DNA from: Oegoconia quadripuncta
Taxonomy: Eukaryota; Arthropoda; Insecta; Lepidoptera; Autostichidae
DNA length: 64,000 nt
Assembly: GCA_949316235.1 (NCBI GenBank)
Contig: OX438745.1
Span: 7,693,001 to 7,757,000 of the forward strand
Direction of reading: 5' to 3'
The translations under genes and the position numbers were made by a program. Below the pieces are notes generated by a model that had not been told where the DNA came from, did no database searches, and saw only the letters and a program-made list of their open reading frames with translations. Of this stretch, positions 18,858 through 28,895 are shown one piece after another. Numbering within the stretch: position 1 is the stretch's first letter; every line of letters begins with the position of its first letter.

Positions 18858-19108
18858 TTGTTTGCACATACACACAGCGCCATCTAGTTCAACACTAAGC
18901 AACTAGGCTTGTATTATAGATACCAGATGGTTGATAAACTATACAAACACATTTTTTTTTGTAAATAAATACATATATAAATGAAAAACATCCATAGCTC
19001 GGGAACACATGTCTGTATTCATCATACAAACATATGCCCCTAGCGGGATTCGAACCCGCGACCTTTTGGTATAGCAGCACAATTTCTAACCACTACACCA
19101 AACAGGCC
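18858..19108 (-). mobile_element. SINE-C, full length
   Basis: From 'cacacagcgccatctagttc' to the reversed head 'cactacaccaaacaggc', B box gggattcgaacccgc intact. It sits between two SINE-D copies in the same orientation. Confidence 0.82.
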
Positions 19109-19139
19109 GAATTGAAGAGTATTGCATTTTTTTTAATAT

Positions 19140-19352
19140 TTTTTTTTTATATTTCGGAAACTTACACCAATCATCTGGTCCCAAACTAAGCAAAGCTTGT
19201 GCTATGGATACTAGATAAAGGATGAATATACATAAATATATAAACATCCAAGGCTCGGGAATAAATGTTTGTATTCATCACACAACCATTTACACCTCGC
19301 GGGATTCGAACCCGTAACCATTGGTTTCGCTGATATCGGTCGTCAATTGCAT
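19140..19352 (-). mobile_element. SINE-D with shortened head
   Basis: Body and reversed B box (gggattcgaacccg) intact. The head lacks the 'cagggtcacatccactacac' segment because 'tcgctgat' runs straight into 'atcggtcgtc'. Confidence 0.78.
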
Positions 19353-20247
19353 TAACAACTTGTTTAATGTAGTGGTCCATGGGGTGATTTGGATACCCCT
19401 CAACCTAAGGAGCCTAAATTCCGGCCACCCTGTATAATTATGATGGCTGTTGACACTAACCCATTTATATGGCACAAGTCATATCAATTAAATTAAGTAT
19501 TATTAAACCAAATAAAATATCAAACATATATCAAAATTAAGTAGATACTTAATTTAAATAAGTAATATGAATTTGTCGTATGAGTTGTCGTATGTGTTCA
19601 CGATATCGTTTATAGTTCTCTTCCGTGTGTCTGTAAGTCGGTAGGAACGGTAATGGTACGTATACTACGGTAATATGAAGCAGAGCACAGCAGAATTACT
19701 AAAATGCTAGCTTTTGCTCGTATGGATTTTTTTTATTAGTTTCCGCGGATAAAGCATCATAAGCAATCTTCGGCTCTCTTTCCGTGAGAGAATTTTCTCT
19801 AATCCCCATGCTGGGCAGGAGGATTTGAATTGAAAACCAATGATAACTCAGTTTAGACTTTTACAACGTGTACAAGACAGGTTGGTCTTACTCTACACGG
19901 CCAACTATTTGTTACTGAAATCCAGTGTTCTATTTGAGTGATGTGCCACACTTATGACCCATTTGTGATACTGCGGCGTATGCCGCGTGTGTATGAGAGT
20001 GTATACTCTCTCTTTGTATTTTTTCTTTATTTTTATTTGTATGTGTGTGAACGCAGTGGCGTGAATTACGTAAACTTTAAAAAATACTTTATCCATTTCT
20101 ATCTCCGTGTAAAAAGTCAAGTCCGTTGCTCAATTTGACATAAAAGCAGGGAAAATAAAACTAACACATAGTATGATGATATAGAATTTGACTTGCGACC
20201 GAAATATTGACAAAGCTGGTAGAAAACTCAATCCCTTCAATTAATCA
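19353..20247. other. Unassigned 0.9-kb stretch
   Basis: Short frames on both strands (for example 19905-20138) show no domain. No repeat recognised. Confidence 0.35.
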
Positions 20248-20305
20248 AGAAATTAGTACCCTGTGTACCTACAAAATAAAGCATTTTTTGATTTTGATTT
20301 TGAAT
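20248..20305 (+). mobile_element. LINE-2 extreme 3' end
   Basis: 'accctgtgtacctacaaaat' then 'aaagcattttttgattttga', the LINE-2 terminus with its TTTGA-like tail. Confidence 0.6.
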
Positions 20306-20865
20306 CAATCAATTCCGTGTCACATAACTTGAATTGATTGTTGATAAGCATTCGAATGTAAAAATGCGATACTCTGTCCGGCAGTAGAGTTGTGGGGTCG
20401 TAATCCATCGAATTACAGAATTAAATGTAGTACCTAATTTCTTTTTACTGGCGTTTGTAGAGAGAGAGAGGCTGCTGCTTGGTTGCAGTGTAATTCATTG
20501 ACTGCTCAGTTAAGCGGCAGTTATTCGCGATGTGATAAGCAAGTATTGTATAGGGGTCACTACCGCTACGGTTGCTACCGTGTGAACACTAAACATGTAC
20601 ATTAAAAAAATAGGTGACCTAATTTCCATTTCTACTGAGATTTATAACCGCGCAGACAGCTCGTTTGTCATACCATTACATAAGAAAGCCCGCCTGCCCG
20701 TTGGCACATACTTTACCAATTTCACGTGCGTGTTGCTAGAATACATACCAATACAGTGGAATTCAGCTATTTTGACGAAGTCAATAAACTGTGCTGAAAT
20801 AGTGACAAATAGCGCCCAAAGGAAAAACATTTTGCCACTGTAGTTTAAGAGTTATTCAATATTTT
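20306..20865. other. Unassigned stretch with overlapping short frames
   Basis: An 82-codon plus frame (20595-20843) and a 62-codon minus frame (20830-20642) overlap. The minus frame starts MFFLWALFVTISAQF, which resembles a signal peptide, but nothing else supports a gene. Confidence 0.3.
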
Positions 20866-21077
20866 AAGTGTACCTAGAAACGCTTGGGCCGTGGGGACCG
20901 GGTGATCACACTCTTTTTAGGGAGTTATCTGAGCGTCTGGTTGATGCATCCCACGATCGGAGGGCTGGCCAATACTTTGGTCAGAGAATCAGCCTCGCTA
21001 TACAGCGAGGCGATGCGGCCAGCCTTCTGGGTACCTTTCCACCAACCAGAGACTTGGGGCTAGTTTTTTATTTGTGA
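20866..21077 (+). pseudogene. LINE-7 C-terminal coding tail, copy 1
   Basis: The frame reads LETLGPWGPGDH, then FRELSERLVDASHDRRAGQY, then FGQRISLAIQRGDAASLLGT, and stops after LVFYL. Two more copies lie at 50176-50320 and 60665-60896. The conserved core is [S/H][G/D]DxRAGxx(F/L)xQRxSxxIQRGxxAS. I associate this C-terminal tail with non-LTR retrotransposon polyproteins of invertebrates; exact clade unknown. A TTAATAATAAA sequence follows about 15 bp downstream, consistent with a 3' end. The copy is truncated to 70 codons and has no catalytic part; it has no upstream ATG and would start from GTG only by convention. Confidence 0.6.
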
Positions 21078-21359
21078 TATTTTTTTTTTAATAATAAATT
21101 GTATCATATTATTTAAAAAAAATTAAATATATAAATAAAAAATACTTGTGTGGGAACTTGATAATTGTCATTAAAATTTGTTTAGACAATGCTCAAATGA
21201 TATTTATGTATTAGCTGTACCTAAGTTCTCCTAAAAGCAAATAAATAAATAATGGTGTACCTATGATTATAATTTATATCCCAAAAACCTGCGCATAAAT
21301 AGTGCCACCGAAATAAGTAAATAGTTCTTCAAAAACAATGAATTTCTTAGATATATATA

Positions 21360-21655
21360 GGTAAGTCATTCAAAGGACAATGTATACGCTTTTGTAATAA
21401 GCTTCCGGTAGACATTCAAGATTTCCCTTTAAATTAATTTAAAACCACCATTGAAACTATGTGCAAAAGGCTATTATAAATTTCTGACTAGTTACATAAT
21501 AAGAATGCATGGACATGAACCGCTCGGCGACATCCAGTCTGTATTTTCTTTTCACCTTTGTCGAATCACAAATTATAAAAATACTTACTTAAAAAGAGCA
21601 ACCCCTAACTTTCTTGCTCGTTCTTCTCTGGGGAGTCTGTCTTGTGGATGAGTGA
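21360..21655 (+). pseudogene. LINE-2 C-terminal and 3' region
   Basis: 'tcattcaaaggacaatgtat' and 'acgcttttgtaataagcttcc' encode a decayed FKGQCIRFxNKxPVDIQD segment, closest to the 54.6-kb copy. The UTR block 'gctcgttcttctctggggag' follows. Several frameshifts are visible. Confidence 0.65.
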
Positions 21656-22087
21656 TAATTGTATATCATGACGTTTTCAAATGTTATTTTTATAACATAC
21701 GACATATAACTATTTTGTGTTTAACCGCAGAGATATCTTGAAAATCAATGCGAATTGCTCACCGGCAGAGGTTTGTCCAATAAGATACATTTTATAGCCT
21801 GTTGTTCATGAGATTATTTTTCACCGGAGGAACTTTATGTTTTTAGCGGCATGATAAATATTTTCATCACGTGAATCGTTAAAGTAATTATATCGTTGAT
21901 AACAAAATCGCGCGTAGAAACAATACGTCTATAAAACAGATAATGTTAGTACGTGACTAGTTTAGTAAGACACGTAGATACATAACTATCGCGAAGGAAC
22001 AATTAAAACTCCAAAAAGTAGCAAAATAAATGACTACAAAGCGATTCCATTCTCTGTACATACGACAACATACCAATACTTTTCGAT
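21656..22087. other. Unassigned stretch
   Basis: No repeat or coding sequence recognised before SINE-5S. Confidence 0.35.
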
Positions 22088-22395
22088 TAGATGTCGCGCG
22101 GTCACTCCATGGATGGGTGACCACTAGCGACATTTTAACAAGAGTGATTCAGTGCTTCGAAGGGCACGTTATAAGGCGGTCCCGGTTGTTTTCAATTGAA
22201 GGCAGTCAATAAGCCAAGTCAGTGGCCAACAGGGCGGTTTGAAAACACGGCCACTATTTTAAACAAATTTACTGATAATAATAGTGTTCATAATAAAGCG
22301 TATTTGCTAATCCGTACTGGGCTCACGTGGTCCATACTCTCCCTCAGTGGGAGAAGGCTGTGCCCCAACAGTGGGGGCCTGTAAGGCTGATGATA
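22088..22395 (+). mobile_element. SINE-5S, second copy
   Basis: 'cgcgcggtcactccatgg' then 'atgggtgaccactag' reproduces the 5S-like core (C box intact). 'gaagggcacgtt', 'caattgaaggcagtc' and the shared tail ('gggctcacgtgg', 'ggctgtgccccaacagtggg') follow. The part 5' of the core is truncated. Confidence 0.72.
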
Positions 22396-22439
22396 CCAGC
22401 TCTCGTAACTCCACGAACTTTGTCGTGATCAGTTATATA

Positions 22440-23135
22440 AGGAATTCAAGTTTCCCGCGTGTATTCTTTGATGGAATTTAACAACCAAGATTTCTCCCAG
22501 TTTCGATCTCAACTCAAGTGGTTACCTATTATTCGACTCCGTAGAGAGAGTCATGTTCTGTGTCTTCTTTTTAAAGTTCTTTTCAATCCATCTTCGCCAA
22601 GATATTTAAGTGAGCGATTCCATTTCATGCGTTCTCCTTCCAAACTTTCTCGTGCTCACATGGCTTCCCTCCTACGCTTTCCTACTACTCCGACTACGGA
22701 ATATTACAATTACTCCATCTCCATGCATGAGGTCAGATTATGGAATGCACTTCCCATTGATATACGCGATAGTCAATCCCTACCCATTTTTAAAACTCGA
22801 CTAAAGGACTCAAGTTTTCTCAGTAACTCAGTCAGCCTATTTATAAATATCTATATAAGTATTTAATATATTATATACATATATTTACGTAAGTATTTAT
22901 TAATATGTATTTTAGTATATAGGCTTTTATGTTATATATTTATTGTGTGTAATATCTATATATTTTATTGGTCTTATAAAATTATTCTACTATATAATAA
23001 GCTAGTCCTATAATCAAACTATTGCTATAAATCTTAATCTTTTGTCAATTGTGTTCCTATAACCGTGATGTTTTGTTAATGTATTGTTCTATATTTGTAA
23101 GTATCGCTCTTTGTCTGCAATAAAAAAACTTTCAA
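22440..23135 (+). pseudogene. LINE-8 ORF2 C-terminus and 3' UTR
   Basis: The 135-codon plus frame (22459-22866) reads FRSQLKWLPIIRLRRESHVL, then CLLFKVLFNPSSPRYLSERF, then HEVRLWNALPIDIRDSQSLP, then IFKTRLKD. This is the standard C-terminal region of non-LTR reverse transcriptases ('L.WLPL..RR..h.LcllyKil', then 'vrlWNaLP..IR...sl..Fk..lk'). Catalytic motifs are missing by 5' truncation. The frame is unbroken for 135 codons, so decay is mild. An AT-rich UTR with repeated 'tatatatt' follows to about 23135, ending 'ctgcaataaaaaaac'. Confidence 0.8.
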
Positions 23136-23139
23136 TTGG

Positions 23140-23275
23140 TTTTTCCTTCCGAGGGTTTGCTGGAAAAAATCTCTTACAGAGATAAGCTCGCCTTTTGTGT
23201 ATTGTAATTTCTGTCCTATTTGTTCAATGTATGTTTGAATACTTATATGCAATAAAGTGTTGATAAGATTTCCTC
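23140..23275 (+). mobile_element. LINE 3' tail
   Basis: 'ttacagagataagctcgcct' to 'tatgcaataaagtgttgat'. The same terminus is at 47925-47985, and a relative is nested at 5284-5383. No coding sequence. Confidence 0.55.
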
Positions 23276-23344
23276 CTTTTCAATAAAAAAACAAACAGTT
23301 TACATAAAAAGTAATTTACTCAGACCCTTCTTTACATCTACATG

Positions 23345-24010
23345 ACTTAACTCAGAAACTACGCTACTCCGACAATATGTTACATCGATATGTCTTTAGT
23401 CAGACACTATGCTACTCCGACAATATGTTACATCGATGTGACACTACGCTACTCCGACAATATGCTACATCGATATGACTGTACTCAGATACCACGCTAC
23501 TCCGACAGTATGTTACATCGATATGACTTACTCAGACACTACGTTACTCCGACATTATGTTACATCGATATGACTGTACTCAGACACCACACTACTGCGA
23601 CAATATGTTACATCGATATGTTTTTACTCAGACACTACGCTACTCCGAGAATATGTTGCATCGATATGACTTCACTCAGACACTACGCTGCTCCGACAAT
23701 ATGTTACATCGATGTGACTTTACTCAGACACTACGCTACTCCGACAATATGCTACATCGATATGACTGTACTCAGATACCACGCTACTCCGACAATATGT
23801 TACATCGATATGACTTTACTGATACTCTACGCTACTGCGACAATATGTTACATCGATATGATTTTACATACCTTACATACATACATACGGCGTAGTGTCT
23901 ATACACTACGCTACTCCTACAATATGTTACTCGATATGTTTTTACTCGGACACTACGCTACTCCGAGAATATGTTGCATCGATATGACTTTACTCAGACA
24001 ATATGCTACG
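23345..24010. repeat. 48-bp minisatellite, about 13 units
   Basis: Unit core: actcagacactacgctact, then ccgacaatatgttacatcga, then tatgactt. Units are regularly 48 bp, with some shortened ones (near 23440) and a foreign stretch (acatacatacatacgg, about 23876-23891) near the right end. Because 48 is divisible by 3 and no unit has a plus-strand stop in two frames, long frames run through it (211 codons at 23390-24025, 112 at 23557-23895), encoding repeats like TQTLRYSDNMLHRYDF. I regard these as by-products. Confidence 0.85.
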
Positions 24011-24639
24011 CGTACAACTGTTTAAAATCGACATATTTTTTTAAAAAAGGTGCTTTCAGAATATTCTACCTCCGATTATAATTATCGTCATCATCAACCC
24101 ATAAAAACGCGTCCCAATGCTGGTCTTAACTCGCCACAAGGAACGTCCACATATTCCCCAATACGTGATGTTGCTAATGAAAAATTCCAAAAAAAAGAAC
24201 CATCAGTGCGTGCTTAAATAGGTACGTCTAAAAATAGTTCAGTTCAAAACAGAGTTTAATGAACTGTACCATTACGTAATTTCGTTTAGCCTACAGAGAT
24301 AATGGTTGTTTGTTTGTCTAGCAGAAGGTTATCTTCAAATTTAACTGGAAAATTCTTCTAATATGTTTATATCTAAATAAGGAAAAAAATCAAAGAGTCG
24401 TTAATACCAATTTTTTTTGTGGCAAAATACTGAATGTGTGTCGAGAATAACACTCAAACCAAAATCGAAATTATTAAAAAAATAAATAAATTGAGAAGGC
24501 ATTCTAGTATATATACATACGTAAGGAGTGTTTCAGGAACGAATAACGTACGTAAAATATACATATGACTTATAAAAAATATTTTAGATATTTGTATACA
24601 ACATTGATTGAACAAATTATTATATAGACCAAAGGATAG
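24011..24639. other. Unassigned stretch
   Basis: A 78-codon minus frame (24454-24690) partly overlaps R-E and is not convincing. Nothing else recognised. Confidence 0.35.
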
Positions 24640-24835
24640 TGTAAAAAGATGCATATCTTCGAAACGGCTTAATCGATTTTCATCTAACATGGCTAAGAAC
24701 CTCTTCTCTTGTTTAGTCTTTCATATAAAAAACACCCCATTCAAATAGGGCAACGCATTACTGAGATACGTCCGGACAAGGACTGGACACACACAATGCC
24801 GACATACGTCGTTTTTCGTCGCGGGTAAAAATATC
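24640..24835 (-). repeat. R-E repeat
   Basis: 'atatcttcgaaacggcttaa' to 'ggacacacacaatgccgac'. Shares the complete order of blocks with 34085-34275 and 35262-35435. Non-coding, class unknown. Confidence 0.6.
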
Positions 24836-25004
24836 ACTTATTTAAAGTATAGTAAACTGTACGGCGACAGCATACCGTATGCACCTTAAGGCGATATTAG
24901 ACCTTTCATTTCTGCTTTTCAATTTGGATGAAGCAACCAAATTGAATCATGTAAACATAAAACTGAATCGTTTAATGTCAATGCTCAATAGCATTAAATA
25001 AATA

Positions 25005-25232
25005 TTTAATAAATATTTCGGACAGTTACACCAAATATCTAGTCCCAAACTAAGCAAAACTTGTGCTATGGACAGTCGATAACGGATAAACATACATATA
25101 TATTTATATAAACATCCATGACTCGGGAATAAATGATCGTATTAATCACATAAACATTTACCCCTCATGGGATTTGAACCCGCAACCGTTGGTTTCGCTG
25201 ACAGGGTCACTCTCCACTACATCTATCGGTCG
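25005..25232 (-). mobile_element. SINE-D, near full length
   Basis: Reversed B box with one change (gggatttgaacccgc) and complete body. It is about 185 bp from an inverted partial copy. Confidence 0.78.
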
Positions 25233-25416
25233 TCGTTACCTTTGACTTCTGCGGCTTTCAACCAAAGTGAATCAATTTGGCCGGTCACAATGATATCAGT
25301 GAAATAGGGAATCTGTCATTTCCACATGCGCCAACGCAAGTGTAAAACTCAAAAATCGTTCTGCAAGGCTTTTGTGATCGTAACAACCATTTATAGCATA
25401 TGTTAGAATTTCTTAA

Positions 25417-25550
25417 ATGTTTGTGTGATGAATACGAACATTTATATACGAGATATTTAAGTAAGTTAATCCGTTATCTAGTATCCATAGTACAAGCTTA
25501 GCTTCGAGACTATAGATAATTGGTGTAAATGTACGAAATAAAATATATTT
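25417..25550 (+). mobile_element. SINE-D 3' half, plus strand
   Basis: 'atgtttgtgtgatgaatacg' to 'ataattggtgtaaatgtacg' without the tRNA-like head. Inverted relative to 25005-25232. Confidence 0.65.
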
Positions 25551-25668
25551 TTTTATTCCTAACAGTGTCTATGGAGATCTTTGGCTATAAATAGGTCGTC
25601 AAATAAACGTTCCAGAGATGGCGTTTACTATTTCGTTTTACTGTCATGCGGCTTTTTGCCGTCCGCTG

Positions 25669-25743
25669 ATTGGCTGGCCGATTTCATCCAGTTTTCGGCG
25701 CTATAAATTTTTATTAGGTCCAATTATGATCCGCGAAGTTCAG
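25669..25743 (+). promoter_or_regulatory. Candidate TATA/CCAAT core promoter
   Basis: A reversed CCAAT box (ATTGG, 25669-25673), TATAAAT (25702-25708) and an initiator-like TCAG (25740-25743) occur at plausible spacings in a locally GC-richer, non-repeat segment. No coding exon was found downstream before the LINE-4 tail at 25930, so it is a weak call from motif spacing alone. Confidence 0.2.
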
Positions 25744-25929
25744 GGCGAGGGTCTCAACTTTCATCCAGTAGGTTAATCGGCAAGCAGTAAATCTACTTAC
25801 AAAAGGAGCCATTGCAGCTCTTTAAGGTTGATTCCTCACAATTACGAAATTATCAATATAATTATGGGTTCCAAGCTAGGTCTACTATGTATCATTGTAT
25901 TAGACATAATATCTTAATATAAGGCGCCC

Positions 25930-26290
25930 TCAAGAAAGTCGAATATTAACTCTGAGAAGAATCATTCGCAGGCATATGCGTACTAGGCCCGTGGTTGGTA
26001 AAGAACTAAGTAGTACCTGTATAATAGAACTGAGGATTACAGTCAATGCCTCTATCAATAATCACGGACTATATTTCTTCTTCTTCTTACCACGTACGAC
26101 CACCCTGTGGAACGGACTTCCGGCAGCGGTATTCCCGAACGAGTACGATATTGGAACCTTCAAGAAACGAGCCTACACCTTCCTCAAAGGCCGGCAACGC
26201 ATCTGTGACCCTTTTGTCCATGGGCGGCGGTGATTGCTTTCCATCAGGTGACCCGCATGCTCGTTTGCCGCCCTCTCATATAAAAAAAAT
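25930..26290 (+). pseudogene. LINE-4 ORF2 C-terminus and 3' end
   Basis: The frame around 26080-26235 reads [20 protein letters not shown], then [19 protein letters not shown]. This matches the usual LINE RT ending ('lp.Tt.lWN.LP..vFP..Ydlg.FK.r..t.Lkgr'). The 3' end follows: 'gggcggcggtgattgctttc', 'gctcgtttgccgccctctca' and an A-run (26281-26288). The same tail is at 12469-12733 and, diverged, at 28735-28895. The 5' part (25930-26080) has lost its frame. No catalytic domain. Confidence 0.78.
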
Positions 26291-26699
26291 ATTTATTCGT
26301 GTTGCTGCAACAATTATAGACACACAATTTTCGGACGTCATGCACCAAATTGTGAGTTTATTTTTGATTAAGCGGGGTGATGGTGGATCGCTTCGCTCTA
26401 CCTAAGAAAGCCCTATAGGTATAACGCACAAAAGAGTTTTGCCACCGAGATGCTCAGACCCAGAGAGCCCGAGGAGACTCGATCCTCGGTTTAGCGGATA
26501 TTTAGCTTATGTAATTATATTCATTATTAAGAAGTTTGGGTTTCTGAGATATTACTAAAGAACCACGCCGTAGATTTGAGACACAAGAAATACTGCATTT
26601 TAATAAGTGAGGAATAAAAACGATAAAAATGACAAAAAATGAATATTTATTGCACAATCAAAATCTCTATGTCTTAAATTAAAGGAAGATGAGTGGATA
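26291..26699. other. Unassigned stretch
   Basis: Nothing recognised between the LINE-4 tail and MITE-2. Confidence 0.35.
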
Positions 26700-26850
26700 T
26701 TGGTGTCGCTTCGGATGTACACCAACTAAACTAAAACCAGTTTTAAAGTAGTACTGTCTCTTTCTCCCTGGAACATTACGATGCGACGGCACCACTCCAA
26801 AACTGGTTTTAGTTTAGTTTAGTTGGTGTACATCCGAATCGACATCATTG
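26700..26850. mobile_element. MITE-2, complete copy
   Basis: Terminal inverted repeats of about 40 bp, with outer core tgtcg.ttcggatgtacacc continuing through 'aactaaac' and 'taaaaccagttt' on both sides. The right arm has an extra taaac. The middle holds 'ctccctggaac' and 'gatgcgacggcaccact'. Non-coding, about 150 bp. A second copy lies at 45112-45236. Confidence 0.75.
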
Positions 26851-27429
26851 TTTCCCTTTGCAGTTTTCTATAACACTAAAATCGAAAATGTGGTTCAATA
26901 AATAGATCTACCCTCATATTTTCAGATATCTCCGTACTGACCCGTTTCGATTGCTCAGCCTGCATAATAAGTTGTGCTACTGGTTTCAATATGAATATTG
27001 TAATTTTGTGAAGTGCCGACGGGGATGGGCCGAGGGTAGAGGGTAGACCAATTTTTTCCAACCCTCAAATATGAATTATAAAGTGGTAAAGTTTAGGAAA
27101 CTGACCGATTTAATATAACATTCGTTTGTTACTTACCTACAACTTGTATTTCCTGCATAAATTACAAATTTTTCTTCCAACTACGCCATCATTTCTTAAA
27201 GACTATTTAATATGGTGCTTTCAAGGCAGTGCTCTAGATCTCTAGAATTTAAAATTATGCGAAAATCCATTATTTCAAACGAATGTTTTATTTACTTTTT
27301 AATTTGAAACGGTTGACCAAGATAGTCCTAATGTAAAACATGTAAGCACTGTCTTTTTGACATTCAAATTAAGATAAATCGCCACAGTTGGCTTGTTCTT
27401 AATTTGAATTTTAAAAAACATTGAACAAA
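26851..27429. other. Unassigned stretch upstream of the small ORF
   Basis: AT-rich with 'tctagatctctagaat' palindromic patch (about 27234-27248). If 27430-27585 is a gene this is its 5' region; no clear TATA box at the expected distance. Confidence 0.3.
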
Positions 27430-27585
27430 ATGGCCGCGCATGACGAATTAGCGAGTTTCAGTGAAAAGTCATTGTGCGCTGTTTGTAATATTTTATTTTG
27501 TGTTCTTATTTTGAATAAGCTTTTGACCACAATAATAGAAGATGAGGTCGCAATTTCAGTAGATGATTATTCAACATGCTCTTGA
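27430..27585 (+). CDS. Candidate 51-residue membrane microprotein
   Basis: ATG at 27430-27432 in a strong context (gaacaaaATGG). The protein starts MAAHDELASFSEKSLCAVCN, continues ILFCVLILNKLL, and ends in an acidic tail IIEDEVAISVDDYSTCS before a TGA at 27583-27585. Residues about 15-32 form a single hydrophobic, cysteine-containing helix, which suggests membrane insertion (inference). Codon use and the acidic tail look more protein-like than neighbouring noise. An R-H insertion follows 60 bp downstream. It could equally be the 5' exon of a longer or dead gene, or part of a transposon. I do not recognise the family. Confidence 0.3.
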   Translation: MAAHDELASFSEKSLCAVCNILFCVLILNKLLTTIIEDEVAISVDDYSTCS

Positions 27586-27647
27586 AAATCTCAAGAGTGT
27601 GGCGTCCGGCGTCCTGCGTTTCCACATTATTTGTCAGAAATATAATA

Positions 27648-27787
27648 AAACTAGCTTTCCGCCCGCGGCTTCGCCTGCGTGGAATAACTTTATCGCGGAA
27701 ATTTGTTTATCCCGCAATTACCCAGTTTATTGAGCAACAAACAAACAAATATCCAAACTTTCGCATTTATAATAATAGTTAGATAAA
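27648..27787 (+). repeat. R-H repeat with internal deletion
   Basis: 'ctagctttccgcccgcggct' and 'tcgcctgcgtggaataact' start, then 'atttgtttatcccgcaatta' joins directly to 'ttgagcaacaaacaaac' and the 'cgcatttataataatagtta' end. About 100 bp of the middle present at 14303-14512 is missing. Confidence 0.65.
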
Positions 27788-27814
27788 AGGAATATAAAAG
27801 TAAATAAAACGCAA

Positions 27815-28010
27815 ATTTGAATGTCTACGGGTACTTTATTGTAGAAGCGTAAAACATTATAAATGATTTTATTGACTGACTGTGGAGTGACTTTACCTAT
27901 ATGAACAGTAAGTTTATTTAAATAACATGTATTGACATTATGTGTGACACTATTTATCGTAAACGATTTTAAATATCTTATTTCTTGACGCATCAGAATA
28001 TCAATTATTG
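27815..28010 (-). pseudogene. LINE-2 C-terminal RT segment, minus strand
   Basis: The minus frame reads TRQEIRYLKSFTINSVTHNV, then NTCYLNKLTVHIGK, then LRFYNKVPVDIQI. It matches the 54.6-kb copy (HNVNTRNKNQLSV ... RFYNKVPVDIQN). The element breaks off after VDIQI at about 27815; the R-H repeat ends some 28 bp farther left. Confidence 0.7.
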
Positions 28011-28196
28011 TGGCAATAGAATTCTATTGTTTATTTTGCAAGTGATATATGTTAAGTTATTGCATATCCTGATACGAGTATAGGGAAAAAGTTCCGACTT
28101 TTATATGTATGTACACCGATATCTCCGAGATTTGGCGGTTGATTCGCGTGATTCTTTTTGTAAATGAAAGAGCCGCCGCCGCGTAAAGTTTAACCG

Positions 28197-28258
28197 CTTC
28201 CTTAACATCAGGTGTGATTAAGGTCAAGTACGAACCCGTCGTGCATAAAATAAAAAAA
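28197..28258 (+). mobile_element. SINE-A 3' end
   Basis: 'ttaacatcaggtgtgattaa' through 'cccgtcgtgcat' and an A-rich tail. About 60 bp, promoterless. Confidence 0.7.
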
Positions 28259-28734
28259 AAGAGGATACCGTCCAATGGGTCTCATTGCAATTTCAGCGTA
28301 ACCGGTTCAATAGTTTCTTTTATAATAATCACGATAAGGAGAAGAATAGCATTACATATTTAGACGATTGTATAGTTTTTGCACAGGGAAACTAGATGCA
28401 ATTTGGGTTTGTATGGAAAAAGTGTAACCAAGGTCGATGTGATTACTTTTTATGTCGTATAGTAGCTGATTCAGTGAAGTCTGTTGTTTTTTTGTGTTAA
28501 AATGTTTTATTTACGAGTACCTTTTACAACAGAATTAATATAGTATATAATACCTACGAGACCCGCCGGGTTGATTCTATCACTAAAACATCTATAGATT
28601 AACACGTTTAAACGATTATGGGCTCAGTCCCCTATCACGTGTGCATTTCTGTATACCTATTTCGCAAGGTGAACCTTGTTTCAAACATTGAGCTTTTTAA
28701 TTTTTTGTAGCACTCAAACATAAAATATATATAT
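28259..28734. other. Unassigned stretch
   Basis: No feature recognised. Confidence 0.35.
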
Positions 28735-28895
28735 TTTTTTTTTATTGAAGAGGTGGGCAAACGAGCAAGACCTGATGGTAAGTGTCACCGCTGCCCATAA
28801 CCATCTACGGAAACGGAAGATCCGCAGTGGCGTTGCCGGCCTTTAAGGAAGGAATATGCTCGCTTCTTGAAGGTTCCCAGATGGTATCGGTTCAC
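28735..28895 (-). pseudogene. LINE-4-like 3' end, diverged
   Basis: 'gtgggcaaacgagcaagacc' and 'gcgttgccggcctttaagga' follow the LINE-4 3' order in reverse but are clearly more diverged than 12469-12733; likely a sister subfamily. Confidence 0.6.

Noticed and set aside
20642..20830. 62-codon minus-strand frame with a signal-peptide-like start
   Set aside because: Nothing beyond the hydrophobic start supports secretion or a gene; an 82-codon frame overlaps it on the other strand.
23345..24010. CRISPR array
   Set aside because: There are no unique spacers between repeats, the units are contiguous, and the context is eukaryotic.
23390..24025. 211-codon plus-strand frame as a repeat protein gene
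   Set aside because: The frame follows a 48-bp tandem repeat that lacks stops; no promoter, unique domain or splice signal supports a gene.
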